Source: Candidatus Nitrotoga sp. SPKER (lineage in GTDB: Bacteria > Pseudomonadota > Gammaproteobacteria > Burkholderiales > Gallionellaceae). From it: a DNA stretch of 64,000 nt. Below the pieces are notes generated by a model, which worked only from the letters and a program-made list of their open reading frames with translations, did not search any database and was not told the origin of the DNA. A program made the position numbers and the translations under genes. The stretch is from NCBI GenBank assembly GCA_003402285.1, contig QFXG01000024.1:124001-188000 (forward strand). Reading direction: 5' to 3'. Shown in pieces: positions 18,265-28,446 of this stretch (position 1 is its first letter; each line of letters starts with the position of its first letter).

Positions 18265-18583
18265 AGAAAGAAATGGATTGAGGGAATTGAACGGCTCTTG
18301 CAACCTTTTCTGAGCACTATTTCAAACGAGATTGTATGGGATTGGGAGTTCGTTGTTTTGAAGTAAGACCACCTGAAAAATTACAGACATACTTAATAAC
18401 ATGTACCAAATCAGCTCTCACAATGTGTGAATCACGAAATGATTTACCGCACGTTTACGCCAAAAGCATCTATTTAGTCCGCCGGAAGTAGCGGATCGTT
18501 TGATATCGGGACACTAGAGAAGGGGCGGCATGATCAAAGACGTGACAAACCATGTTGAGCGATTGCTTTTATCGGCCTTAGTG

Positions 18584-19339
18584 TTACTCGGGATGAAGGG
18601 GGGCATCTTGCGCTTTCAGGAAACTGAGGGTATTGGTCTCTCGTTGGCTCAGGCTACGTTCCATTTCAACTGCGCTGATGAGATAGACTCGTCTTGGAGG
18701 TTGGATATTTTCATTGATGGGTCCGATCGGGACACATGGGAACCCCAATGTATTAAGGAGTCGACTGAAGCGATTATCCATGGCTGCCATGCAGTATTTA
18801 ATGCCAACTTGTTGGCAGAGTAGATAGATTTCCCGGTATATGCCCAAGACTAATTCTGGTTGGCGGCGACGATTTTTTTCAGGCTGACCGCTCATTTCTG
18901 ATTCAGGATCACCCTGAAATGGCTTGTCTTTGTCCTCTTGACGCCGACGAAACTTTTGTGCTATGGCCATCCGGGAAATTTCACCCGTATTATCATCGGT
19001 CGCATCTGGGTAGGGTAGGGGGCGCTCAATGATATATCTAGGAGTCACATTTAGTCCATTGGGATTAGGGAGAATGACTCGGGCTGATGCTGCAAGGCTG
19101 CCGGTAGATTTGTGATAGGCCATGAAATGGCGACTGTATTGGTCATATTGGTCAGTTTCCATGGGTCGACCATTGCTGGATAGCAAATGTGGGGACGGGG
19201 TAATGCGTTGGAGTTCTGTGCAAAATATTTCATAACGGAATTCGAGATAAAATTCATAGGCAGGGGTTCCTAGCATAACCTCCTCGAAGCGGAAATAGAC
19301 GGTTTCCATACTAGACCCCTTAGTCTGGTTAATACTCAA
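18584..19339 (-). CDS. PEP-CTERM/exosortase system-associated acyltransferase, copy 2
   Basis: YLEFRYEIFCTELQRI, DQYDQYSRHFMAYHKSTGSLAASARVILPNPNG, GEISRMAIAQKFRRR. Confidence 0.85.
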   Translation of the reverse strand: MSINQTKGSSMETVYFRFEEVMLGTPAYEFYLEFRYEIFCTELQRITPSPHLLSSNGRPMETDQYDQYSRHFMAYHKSTGSLAASARVILPNPNGLNVTPRYIIERPLPYPDATDDNTGEISRMAIAQKFRRRQEDKDKPFQGDPESEMSGQPEKNRRRQPELVLGIYREIYLLCQQVGIKYCMAAMDNRFSRLLNTLGFPCVPIGPINENIQPPRRVYLISAVEMERSLSQRETNTLSFLKAQDAPLHPE

Positions 19340-20130
19340 GCTTTTTCTCCGGTGACGATGAACACACCCCCGGCGATTAATTGCTGCCCATCTGCCACTT
19401 TTCGTGACAGATCATCGAACAATTGTTTGGTGTCGACTGCATCGCCCAGCATGGAGGCTTTGTAACCCAGAAGAATGTTAAACAGAGCCTCAAAGGGTAG
19501 TTCGCTGCTGGTGAGGGCGAGAATGCGACTTTTGACATTAATAAATCCTTCTTGAGCCATCATATGCTGTAATTTTCGGCCAATGAAGCGATCCCCACCC
19601 TTTTCTGCTTGGGTTGTCTGGGCTGTGTGCAGAATTTGACTAACGCGGGGATCCTCAGGGTGAAAAATAACTAGGCCATCGTCGGAATCGACGGTGCAGA
19701 AATGACCATTTGGCCGCATGATCCGGTGGATTTCTGTAATTACGGTTTCGGGTTGAGGAATGTGCTGAAGAACAAAGCGAGCGTAGGAGAAATCGATGCT
19801 GCTGTCCGGGATGGGCAGGTGATCTCCATAGGCCTGAATTGGGAATAAGCCCCGAAAAGGCTTGTTGCGAACATTGCCCTCCACCTGCGCCAGCAGAGTG
19901 GGGCTTGGCTCTACGGCATAGAGGCTACCCTGTGGTGCCAATTCGGCTAGCAGGTCGGAAATAAAGCCAGGGCCGCAGCCCAATTCAAGCACATCGTGCC
20001 CGGATTGAATACCTGCCGAACGTAATATATTGGCCTCTATATTACGTATTGCTTGTGCTTGCTGGAGCAGCCGTGCTGCTTGGAAAGCAGTGTCATTTAG
20101 CGTTTCGAAGTTGTAGGAACCCGTGCTCAT
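19336..20130 (-). CDS. Class I SAM-dependent methyltransferase
   Basis: VLELGCGPGFISDLLAE, FSYARFVLQHIPQPETVITEIHRIMRPNGHF; 4-bp overlap with the acyltransferase. Confidence 0.88.
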   Translation of the reverse strand: MSTGSYNFETLNDTAFQAARLLQQAQAIRNIEANILRSAGIQSGHDVLELGCGPGFISDLLAELAPQGSLYAVEPSPTLLAQVEGNVRNKPFRGLFPIQAYGDHLPIPDSSIDFSYARFVLQHIPQPETVITEIHRIMRPNGHFCTVDSDDGLVIFHPEDPRVSQILHTAQTTQAEKGGDRFIGRKLQHMMAQEGFINVKSRILALTSSELPFEALFNILLGYKASMLGDAVDTKQLFDDLSRKVADGQQLIAGGVFIVTGEKA

Positions 20131-20478
20131 AGTGTGTCCATATTGGATACAAGCCTAATAAACAACCAATATATGGTTTTTGTCAGAATGTAGTCCGTTA
20201 GTTGCTAATAATTGTCATATCGGCAACAACACAGAATAACTTGATGCATGAACGGTAAATTTATTTATACTTGAAGACACTGTTTAGTATTGCATGCAAA
20301 AGAAATAGCGGAGCCAGCAGTTTTAGGACATTACGAATTCAGTATGGTATTGGTGGTTTCAATTTGTTCATACCATAGTTATATCGCCACTCGCCCCCTT
20401 TTTTAATAAACCTCTAAGTCTCGGTATCCATATTTAGTGTAACGGGTACAGTGTACGGTGGCGATATATCGTGGTTTA

Positions 20479-23283
20479 TTATAATTTTTTCAGCAAAGCT
20501 TTTGCTTCCTCAAGCTGTGGGAATATTTTTCCAGTGGCCAGAATCTGCTCCAGCTCCTTACGTGCCTTGGCTTTGTCTCCAGATTTAACCAATCCCTGCA
20601 CGAGATGATAACGAATATCTACTGCTTCAGGCGCTACGCTGACAGCTTTTTGCAGTAGAGGCAGGCCACGCGTTGCATTGCCTTGCTCTATCAGCATCCA
20701 ACCCAAGGTGTCTAGTATCGCAGGATTGTCGGGCGCAAGTTGGTTGGCTTTTTCGGCATACTCTAAAGCACGGGGGTCTTTTTCTTGTTGATAGAGCCAG
20801 GCAAGATTGTTTAGCGCCGGAATATTTTTTGAATTCTGCTTCAACACAGCTTGATATTGTTCGATAGCAGCTTTGTTTTGCTTGTTTGCGAGATAAATTC
20901 CTGCCTGATATAAGTGGGTAGGTATGTCGGTAGGGTGTTCTTGTAGCCATTGAGCCAAGCGATTGTCCGCTGTTTTGCCTTTACCAGCTTGTTTTAGAGA
21001 AGTATGCAATTTCACCATGAGTAGACCATTTTTATCCATAGAAAATGCCTGTTCATAGGCTTTCACCGCAAGATCAGGTTTTTTTTGCGCCATCAGCACA
21101 TCACCTTCTAAAACATAGCCTATGGGTGATTTCCCATTTTTTTTCTGAATTTGGTGGGCAATTGTGAGAGCTTGCTCATGATTTCCGTTGCTGGCTTCCA
21201 GAGAAGCCAGAGCCAATTGTGCTTCCAGATAATCTGGTTGTAATGAGAGTGCTTTCTTGAGAGCGTCTGATCCTGCCGATTGGTTTTGCATTGCCATGTG
21301 AACGACGGCAATAAGGAATTGGGCGGGGGCAGAATCTGGTTTTATGGCAGCAAGTCTGGTATAGGTTGCTAAAGCGGCTGATTTGTCGCCGTTGGCGAAT
21401 TGCGCTTGCCCCAGAATATCCAAAACTTCTGGGTTGCTGGAGTTGGAACCTTGAAGTTTTTGAGCGAGGGTGAGAGCCTTCTGTTTTTCACCTATGCGTA
21501 GATAATGAGCTCCAAGCAGGAGGGTTGGTTGCAATATGTCCGGATTGTCTTTGCTGGCGTTCTCCAGCCAGGTGGTAGCTTCCTTGATTTGTCCTTGAGA
21601 GAGCGCAAGATTGGCCAATGCGGTCATGATTTGAGAATTTTTCTTGTCTTTCTCGAGGACAGCCTCAAGGCGTTTTTTCGCTACTTCAGGCTTTTTGTCC
21701 TGTAGGTCAAGTTGTACAAGGCTCGTTACAGCAGGGAAATTGGTGGGTTGAAGGGAAAGAGTTTTTTCAAAGCTTGCACGTGCGGCAGTGCTATCTTTTT
21801 TGCCTAGGTAGGCAGCACCTTTGAGGTTGTGAGCTAAGGGGTTGTCAGGCTGCTCTTTCTCAAAGGCTTTTGCTGTTGCGAGAGCTTTATCGTATTCTTT
21901 AAGGCGAAGGTGAGTCATCACCAGCAAGATGTCTGCTTTGGGGGATTTTGTGTCTAATGCGGCCGCTGTTTCCATTTCCGCTACCGCACGATCATTCTCG
22001 CCTAACGCAAGCTTACTTAAGCCAAGAGCGGTGTGGAGTTCTGCTGCTTGTGGAGCAAGTGCGCTGGCCTTTGTAAAATATTCAGTTGCTTTTGCGTAGT
22101 CTCCAGCCTGCATATATGATTCGCCAGCGATGGCAAACAGTTGGGTATCATCTTGTTGTGCAACTTTAAGCGCTGGCGCTAATACATCAATTGCATTTTG
22201 TGTACGGCCACTTTTCAATAACGTGGACACCATCAATTTACGAGCGAAGAGATTATCTGGATTCTTCTCCAGATATTTTTTCAAGTGTTGCTCAGCTTGC
22301 GGCAGTGATCCAAGCGCGAATTGTACGGCTCCTGCCAGTAAAACACTCGGCATGTGCTCTGGGGCTACTTGGAGAACTTTTTGCAAAGATTCTAATGCGG
22401 CAGCATGTTTTCCTTGGCGAAAATCGAGCAGTGCTTGTGCATAGAAGATGGTTAGATTGTTAGGTGTTGTTTTACGTGCTGCGTCAATATCTGCTTTGGC
22501 TGCATCGAACTTTCCTACATCAAGCTCTAGGAACGCCTTGTTTAGATGAGCAGAGTTATTGTCCGGTTGTAATTTTAAAACTTGGTCATAGACGGCAAGA
22601 GCGGACTCGGTTTTTCCTTGGGCGCGCAGAAGATCACCTTTAAAGAGCAATACTTCGGTGTTTTGTGGATTTTGGGTTACAGCTTGTTCAGAGAAACGTG
22701 TTGCGGCATCAATGTTTTTCTCTTTAATCGAGAGTTTGGCTAGCCCAATGAGTGCGTCTGGAAAATCGGGCTTATCCTTTAAGGCTTGTTCAAACGATTC
22801 CTTTGCTTCTTGGCCTTTGTCTAGGGCCAAGTAGGCATTACCGCGCGCGACTGATATTTCAGCAGATTCTTTTTCGCCTGGGACCTGCTTTATTTCATCC
22901 AGAACGATTTGAAACTTCCCTTGCATGAGTAAGGCTTTACTCAAGTCAGGAAATACCTTGGTGGAACTCATGCCTAAACTCAATGCTTTACGGAGTTCTT
23001 TCTCGGCTGATGGGGAGTCTCCTGTTGTATTGTAAATGGTACCCAAAAGATAACGGGCTTCAACAATATCCGGATTCTTTTGTAATGCGTTTTTTAATTG
23101 AATAATGGCTGCTTTGTTATCACCCTTTTGTTGATATTGCTTGGCTTCAGTAATCAGTGTTTCAGAGGTTTCGGTTTTGCTGCAGGCAGTAACGCCACCT
23201 ATAAACAGGATCGTTCCAAAAATGATAATAACGGTGGTTTTTTTCCTGCTTATATTTGGCATAACTTCTTTCCTTTTAATCAT
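20479..23283 (-). CDS. prsT: PrsT: PEP-CTERM system TPR-repeat lipoprotein
   Basis: Lipoprotein-like N-terminus, about 930 aa of TPRs, adjacency to PrsK/PrsR. Confidence 0.88.
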   Translation of the reverse strand: MIKRKEVMPNISRKKTTVIIIFGTILFIGGVTACSKTETSETLITEAKQYQQKGDNKAAIIQLKNALQKNPDIVEARYLLGTIYNTTGDSPSAEKELRKALSLGMSSTKVFPDLSKALLMQGKFQIVLDEIKQVPGEKESAEISVARGNAYLALDKGQEAKESFEQALKDKPDFPDALIGLAKLSIKEKNIDAATRFSEQAVTQNPQNTEVLLFKGDLLRAQGKTESALAVYDQVLKLQPDNNSAHLNKAFLELDVGKFDAAKADIDAARKTTPNNLTIFYAQALLDFRQGKHAAALESLQKVLQVAPEHMPSVLLAGAVQFALGSLPQAEQHLKKYLEKNPDNLFARKLMVSTLLKSGRTQNAIDVLAPALKVAQQDDTQLFAIAGESYMQAGDYAKATEYFTKASALAPQAAELHTALGLSKLALGENDRAVAEMETAAALDTKSPKADILLVMTHLRLKEYDKALATAKAFEKEQPDNPLAHNLKGAAYLGKKDSTAARASFEKTLSLQPTNFPAVTSLVQLDLQDKKPEVAKKRLEAVLEKDKKNSQIMTALANLALSQGQIKEATTWLENASKDNPDILQPTLLLGAHYLRIGEKQKALTLAQKLQGSNSSNPEVLDILGQAQFANGDKSAALATYTRLAAIKPDSAPAQFLIAVVHMAMQNQSAGSDALKKALSLQPDYLEAQLALASLEASNGNHEQALTIAHQIQKKNGKSPIGYVLEGDVLMAQKKPDLAVKAYEQAFSMDKNGLLMVKLHTSLKQAGKGKTADNRLAQWLQEHPTDIPTHLYQAGIYLANKQNKAAIEQYQAVLKQNSKNIPALNNLAWLYQQEKDPRALEYAEKANQLAPDNPAILDTLGWMLIEQGNATRGLPLLQKAVSVAPEAVDIRYHLVQGLVKSGDKAKARKELEQILATGKIFPQLEEAKALLKKL

Positions 23284-23489
23284 ATTTTGGCTTAAATTAA
23301 TAAATCAACAGCGCGATATAATGTATTAGCAACGTGTATCATACTTTTTTGGGGCGTTATATTTTATTGGCTCGAATCAATGCTCAATATTTTGCAGAAT
23401 AAAAAATCTGTTTGTCGCAGCATGAGCGGATTTTTAATTGCATCTATCGAAGTATTACCACTACGAAGCAGATAGAGATACATTGTTTT

Positions 23490-24770
23490 TTAGAGTCTCC
23501 AGACGCTAATACCAGCTGCACGTAACGCGGCTTGATCAAAATGAGATTTCACATCTATAAAACAGCCATTTGAAACAAGTTTTTCTTGGAAATCGGCAAG
23601 AGGTCTGGCAAGAAATTCACGGTGTGAAACTGCGGCAATGAGTGCATCTGCACGTGGTAGGTTTTCCCAAGTTTTAAGTTCCAAACCATATTCATGAAGA
23701 GCGTCATTGACGGTTGCTACAGGATCATGAATATGCACTTCTACACCGTATGATCGGAGTTCGTGAATGATGTCCATGACTTTCGAATTTCTTAGATCGG
23801 GACAATTTTCCTTGAAGGTCAATCCGAGTATATTTACTTTTGAGTCTTTTACATTGAGGCCAGCTCGAATCATTTCTTTCACGGTTTTTTCCGCAATAAA
23901 TTTGGCCATCCCATCATTGATTCGGCGTCCAGCCAGTATCACTTGGGGATGATAGCCAATCATATCTGCTTTGTGGGTAAGATAGTAAGGGTCCACGCCA
24001 ATGCAGTGTCCACCGACTAGACCAGGACGGAATGGAAGAAAATTCCATTTAGTGCCGGCAGCTTGTAATACTTGTAGTGTGTCAATTTCAAGTTTATCAA
24101 AAATGATGGCCAATTCATTGATTAATGCAATATTCAGGTCACGTTGAGTATTTTCAATCACTTTTGCTGCTTCTGCGACCTTTATGCTGGATGCTCTGTG
24201 TACACCAGCACTAATGATGGTCTCGTAAAGCTTTGCTACGTTCTCCAAAGTGTTTTTATCATCTCCTGATACTATTTTCACAATAGAAGTGAGAGCACGC
24301 TCTTTATCGCCAGGATTGATTCTTTCCGGAGAATACCCAATGTGAAAATCTTTTTTCCATACCAAACCAGAGTTTTTTTCCAGAACAGGAATGCATATTT
24401 CCTCAGTAGCTCCAGGGTAAACTGTGGATTCATAGATAACGATTGCACCGCGCTTCATGTTCTTTCCAACTGTTTCGCTGGCGCCAACAAGAGGGGAAAA
24501 ATCGGGTTGATGGGCACTATCTACGGGCGTTGGAACTGCGATTACAATGTAGTCGGCAAGAGATAAATCGGTCGGGTCGGAGCTGACGGTAAGGTGTGTG
24601 GCCGCTCGCAGGTCTTCGGTTGATAACTCCCCAGTGGGATCAATATGCTGTTTGTAGCTCTCAATTTTGGTGATGGAGAGATCAAATCCGATAGTTCGTT
24701 GCTTTTTTCCAAACTCTACAGCCAGAGGTAAACCCACATAACCAAGCCCAACTACGGCAACAATGTCCAT
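23490..24770 (-). CDS. Nucleotide sugar dehydrogenase (UDP-GlcNAc/GalNAc dehydrogenase, TviB/WbpA-like)
   Basis: VAVVGLGYVGLPLAVEFGKK, PGLVGGHCIGVDPYYLTHKA, ILGLTFKENCPDLRNSKV. Confidence 0.9.
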   Translation of the reverse strand: MDIVAVVGLGYVGLPLAVEFGKKQRTIGFDLSITKIESYKQHIDPTGELSTEDLRAATHLTVSSDPTDLSLADYIVIAVPTPVDSAHQPDFSPLVGASETVGKNMKRGAIVIYESTVYPGATEEICIPVLEKNSGLVWKKDFHIGYSPERINPGDKERALTSIVKIVSGDDKNTLENVAKLYETIISAGVHRASSIKVAEAAKVIENTQRDLNIALINELAIIFDKLEIDTLQVLQAAGTKWNFLPFRPGLVGGHCIGVDPYYLTHKADMIGYHPQVILAGRRINDGMAKFIAEKTVKEMIRAGLNVKDSKVNILGLTFKENCPDLRNSKVMDIIHELRSYGVEVHIHDPVATVNDALHEYGLELKTWENLPRADALIAAVSHREFLARPLADFQEKLVSNGCFIDVKSHFDQAALRAAGISVWRL

Positions 24771-24942
24771 ATTAACCCCACTTTGCTATTATCATAATTT
24801 TTTGAATCTAGCAGATATGCCGGAAAGCTTCAATCTTATTCTCACAATTATCGGTTTATTTACATCCCTAATGTTCTTGTTATAAAAGTCGATATGATGT
24901 GAGCGTGGCTTAAAATATCGGTAAATTTTTGGAGTAAATTTA

Positions 24943-26343
24943 ATGTTGTTTAGAATTTCCAATCACTATGTCTCCAAGATAGTGTCCGTTCTGCTTTTTG
25001 TTGAAACTCTTGTTTTCATGGCCTCAGTTTATCTTGGGGCAACTATTCGGTTTATTGATAGCAACTTCCCATATTTCGTTAGGATGGAGAATTTTTTCCT
25101 GACGGCATGTGCATTTGCACTAGTGATGGTTTTCAGCATGAGTGCTTTTGGCATGTATAAACATAATTACAGAGAGGATATGAGAAATACCTTTCTTCGG
25201 CTTATGCCCTCTTTTGCATTGGGATTCGGCATCATAACTTTGGCATTTTATATAGTGCCAGATATTTATATTGGCCGCGGCATTTTAGGTATCGTAATTG
25301 TTATTGCTGTTTTTTTGATTTTATTGGTGAGGACTGTTTTCTATCAATTATTCAAATTGAAATATTTGGAGTCACGAATTATTTTTATAGGGTGCGGTAC
25401 GTTGGCAAAGGAATGCAGTGATTTGGCTATGCATAATATTAGCTATCATAAATATAATATTGTTGGCTTTGTTCAGTTGCCAGGCGAAACAAGCTGTATG
25501 TTACCGTCTACGATCCTACCGGCTGGAAATTCACTAATAAGTTTGACAAACAAATATAACGCGAATGAGGTGGTTGTCGCGGTAAATAATCGGCGAGGTG
25601 AAAGTTTCCCCATACAAGAGTTATTGGTATGTAAATTAAATGGAATTAAAGTGACGGATGCAGCATCTTTCTTTGAGCGTGAAGCATGCCAGATCAGGGT
25701 CGATTCTCTTCAACCAAGTTGGTTGGTTTTCGGCGGCGGGTTTGATCAGAGCTTCCTGCGATCATTTATTAAAAGAATTTTCGATTTATTCGCCAGTACT
25801 GTTATTTTGATGATCACGTTTCCGGTGATGCTGATGACAGCGCTGTGTATTTATTTTGAAGACCGAACCCCAATCTTTTATCAACAAGAACGAGTTGGCA
25901 TGGATGGCCATACTTTTATGGTGCTGAAGTTTCGTAGTATGCGAAATGATGCTGAAAAAGGGATGAAGCCACAATGGGCGGCGGCAAATGATACACGTAC
26001 GACAAAAGTAGGACGGATTATTCGCAAACTGAGAATCGATGAACTCCCCCAAATTTTAAACGTTTTTAAAGGGGAAATGAGTTTTGTTGGACCACGCCCG
26101 GAAAGACCTTTTTTTGTAAAGCAGCTTTGCGAAGAAGTTCCTTATTATAACGTGAGGCATAGTATTAAACCGGGAATAACTGGCCTAGCTCAAGTACGTT
26201 ACCAGTATGGCGCTTCAGTTGAGGATTCTATTCAGAAACTCCAATATGATTTGTACTATGTGAAGAACAATAGCTTATTTCTGGATGTGCTCATATTAAT
26301 CGATACTTTCCAGGTCGTTATATTGGGTAAAGGTAGTAGATAG
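24943..26343 (+). CDS. PEP-CTERM/XrtA-associated sugar transferase (EpsB-type)
   Basis: C-terminal bacterial sugar transferase domain (RIFDLFASTVILMITFPVM, GMDGHTFMVLKFRSMRNDAEK, ITGLAQVRYQYGAS) upstream of PrsK. Confidence 0.88.
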   Translation: MLFRISNHYVSKIVSVLLFVETLVFMASVYLGATIRFIDSNFPYFVRMENFFLTACAFALVMVFSMSAFGMYKHNYREDMRNTFLRLMPSFALGFGIITLAFYIVPDIYIGRGILGIVIVIAVFLILLVRTVFYQLFKLKYLESRIIFIGCGTLAKECSDLAMHNISYHKYNIVGFVQLPGETSCMLPSTILPAGNSLISLTNKYNANEVVVAVNNRRGESFPIQELLVCKLNGIKVTDAASFFEREACQIRVDSLQPSWLVFGGGFDQSFLRSFIKRIFDLFASTVILMITFPVMLMTALCIYFEDRTPIFYQQERVGMDGHTFMVLKFRSMRNDAEKGMKPQWAAANDTRTTKVGRIIRKLRIDELPQILNVFKGEMSFVGPRPERPFFVKQLCEEVPYYNVRHSIKPGITGLAQVRYQYGASVEDSIQKLQYDLYYVKNNSLFLDVLILIDTFQVVILGKGSR

Positions 26344-26361
26344 CCCAATGGAACAGCTTTA

Positions 26362-28446
26362 ATGTTGACAAGCATTACTGCATATAGCTATGGAATAGCT
26401 GCTATAGCTTTTCTTATACTAACCCTTCTATTGTTGACCAGTTGGCGTGCCCGTATTTTCGGGACAGTGCTGACCGTTGCTTGCATGCTGACCACGTTTT
26501 GGGCTGCATCGATTACTTACCAGTCAGTCAGAGGAATTTCCTTACCGTTACTAACGGATATTTTGGAAACTCTACGAAATGTAGGGTGGTCTGTCTTCCT
26601 GCTAATGTTACTGGGGCCTTTCCAACAAACAAATTCCTTACCTCCTTTTAAATTTAAATTAAAACCCTATGTGGTTGGTATCGTAGTGTTTTATTGTTTA
26701 CTCTTACTTGTGAACATTTATACGTATTGGAAACTTGAACCTCCTCAAGGAGAGACAGGTTTTATGACGGACATCGTTGGACGTGTAGTAATTGCGGTTA
26801 TGGGCATGCTTTTGGTAGAGCAGCTTTACCGAAATACTCCCGCTAAAGGACGGTGGGGAATAAAGTTTGCCTGTTTGGGAATCGGAGGGATGTTCGCCTA
26901 TGATTTTTATTTATATAGCGATGCTATGTTGTTCAGGCAAATTAATATGGAAATTTGGACCGCCAGAGGAGCAGTCAATGCCCTGATTGTTCCTCTAGTT
27001 GCCGTGTCGGCAGCACGTAATCCTCGATGGTCATTGGGCATCTCAGTATCACGTCGTATTTTGTTTCATTCTGCAACACTGTTAGGCACAGCTCTGTATT
27101 TATTGGCTATGTCAGCCGCTGGCTATTACCTGCGTTTTGTCGGAGGGAGCTGGGGAGCTGTCATGCAAGTGACTTTTCTGTTCGGCGCTGTGGCATTGCT
27201 CGTTGGCATACTATTCTCGGGATTTTTTCGTTCATGGCTTAAGGTGTTCATCAGTAAGCATTTTTATAATTATAATTACGATTATCGTGAGGAATGGTTA
27301 GGCTTTACACGTACGCTTTCCGAGCACGGTCATGGACTGGGCGAGCGTACCATCCAAGCGATAGCCACACTCGTGGAAAGTCCAGGAGGTGTATTGTTTA
27401 TTAGCCGGGAATCAGGCAATTGCGAACCTGTGGCTCACTGGAATATAAGTTTGCCCACTGAATCTGAATCTGCAAGTAGTACTCTTTGTCAGTTTCTGGA
27501 AAACAAGCAGTGGATGATAGATCTACAGGAGTATGACGCAAACCCTGAAAAATATGGCGCAATTTTTATTCCTCAATGGCTACGAAATTTTCCTAAAGGT
27601 TGGCTAATAGTTCCGCTAATTCTGCTGGGAAAGTTGTTTGGTTTTATGATATTGACGCAGCCTAGAAGTAGGGTTAAGTTAAATTGGGAGGTAATTGATT
27701 TGCTCAAAATTGCTGGTAGTCAAGCTGCAAGTTATCTTGCCCAACAGGAATCGACCAATGCTCTCATGATTGCACGTCAATTTGAATCGTTCAATCGCAT
27801 GTCTACTTTTATAGTACATGATCTAAAAAATTTGGTTTCCCAGTTATCGCTATTACTTTCTAATACCGAAAAGCACAAGAATAATCCTGAATTTCAGAAA
27901 GATATGCTTGATACGCTAGATTATTCTGTTCAAAAAATGAAGCTGCTTCTAAATAAATTGAGTAGAAGTTCTTCCATTGAGCATTCTGCCCCGCTTTTTA
28001 TTGACAAATTATTACAGCAAACATTGGCGTTAAAATCTGTTTTTGAGCCTAAACCTGAGCTTGAGATACTCGACCATGAGCTGATGGTGGTGGCTAATTG
28101 GGATCGTCTTGAGAGAGTGATTGGTCACATTATTCAGAATGCGGTTGAAGCCACACCTAAGGATGGCAAAGTAACAATTCGTATTTCGAAGCAGGAGGCT
28201 TTTGTAGTCGTTGAAATCAAAGATACCGGCCAAGGTATGAGCGAAGAGTTCATTCGTGAGCGGCTATTCAAGCCTTTTGAGTCTACAAAATCGGCAGGTA
28301 TGGGAATTGGTATGTTTGAGAGTCGTGAATATATTCACGAACTGGGTGGGCAAATTGAAGTCTCTAGTCGTCAAACTATCGGCACAACTTTTCGAGTGAT
28401 TTTGCCATTTCATCGGCATGTTGATTATGTCCAGGACGCCGCGTAA
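26362..28446 (+). CDS. prsK: PrsK: PEP-CTERM system histidine kinase
   Basis: N-terminal multi-TM, GAF, FIVHDLKNLVSQLSLLLSN, HATPase; followed by PrsR. Confidence 0.92.
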   Translation: MLTSITAYSYGIAAIAFLILTLLLLTSWRARIFGTVLTVACMLTTFWAASITYQSVRGISLPLLTDILETLRNVGWSVFLLMLLGPFQQTNSLPPFKFKLKPYVVGIVVFYCLLLLVNIYTYWKLEPPQGETGFMTDIVGRVVIAVMGMLLVEQLYRNTPAKGRWGIKFACLGIGGMFAYDFYLYSDAMLFRQINMEIWTARGAVNALIVPLVAVSAARNPRWSLGISVSRRILFHSATLLGTALYLLAMSAAGYYLRFVGGSWGAVMQVTFLFGAVALLVGILFSGFFRSWLKVFISKHFYNYNYDYREEWLGFTRTLSEHGHGLGERTIQAIATLVESPGGVLFISRESGNCEPVAHWNISLPTESESASSTLCQFLENKQWMIDLQEYDANPEKYGAIFIPQWLRNFPKGWLIVPLILLGKLFGFMILTQPRSRVKLNWEVIDLLKIAGSQAASYLAQQESTNALMIARQFESFNRMSTFIVHDLKNLVSQLSLLLSNTEKHKNNPEFQKDMLDTLDYSVQKMKLLLNKLSRSSSIEHSAPLFIDKLLQQTLALKSVFEPKPELEILDHELMVVANWDRLERVIGHIIQNAVEATPKDGKVTIRISKQEAFVVVEIKDTGQGMSEEFIRERLFKPFESTKSAGMGIGMFESREYIHELGGQIEVSSRQTIGTTFRVILPFHRHVDYVQDAA

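Noticed and set aside
18530-18823. 97-aa plus-strand ORF
   Set aside because: Antisense to acyltransferase copy 2; mirrors its coding pattern
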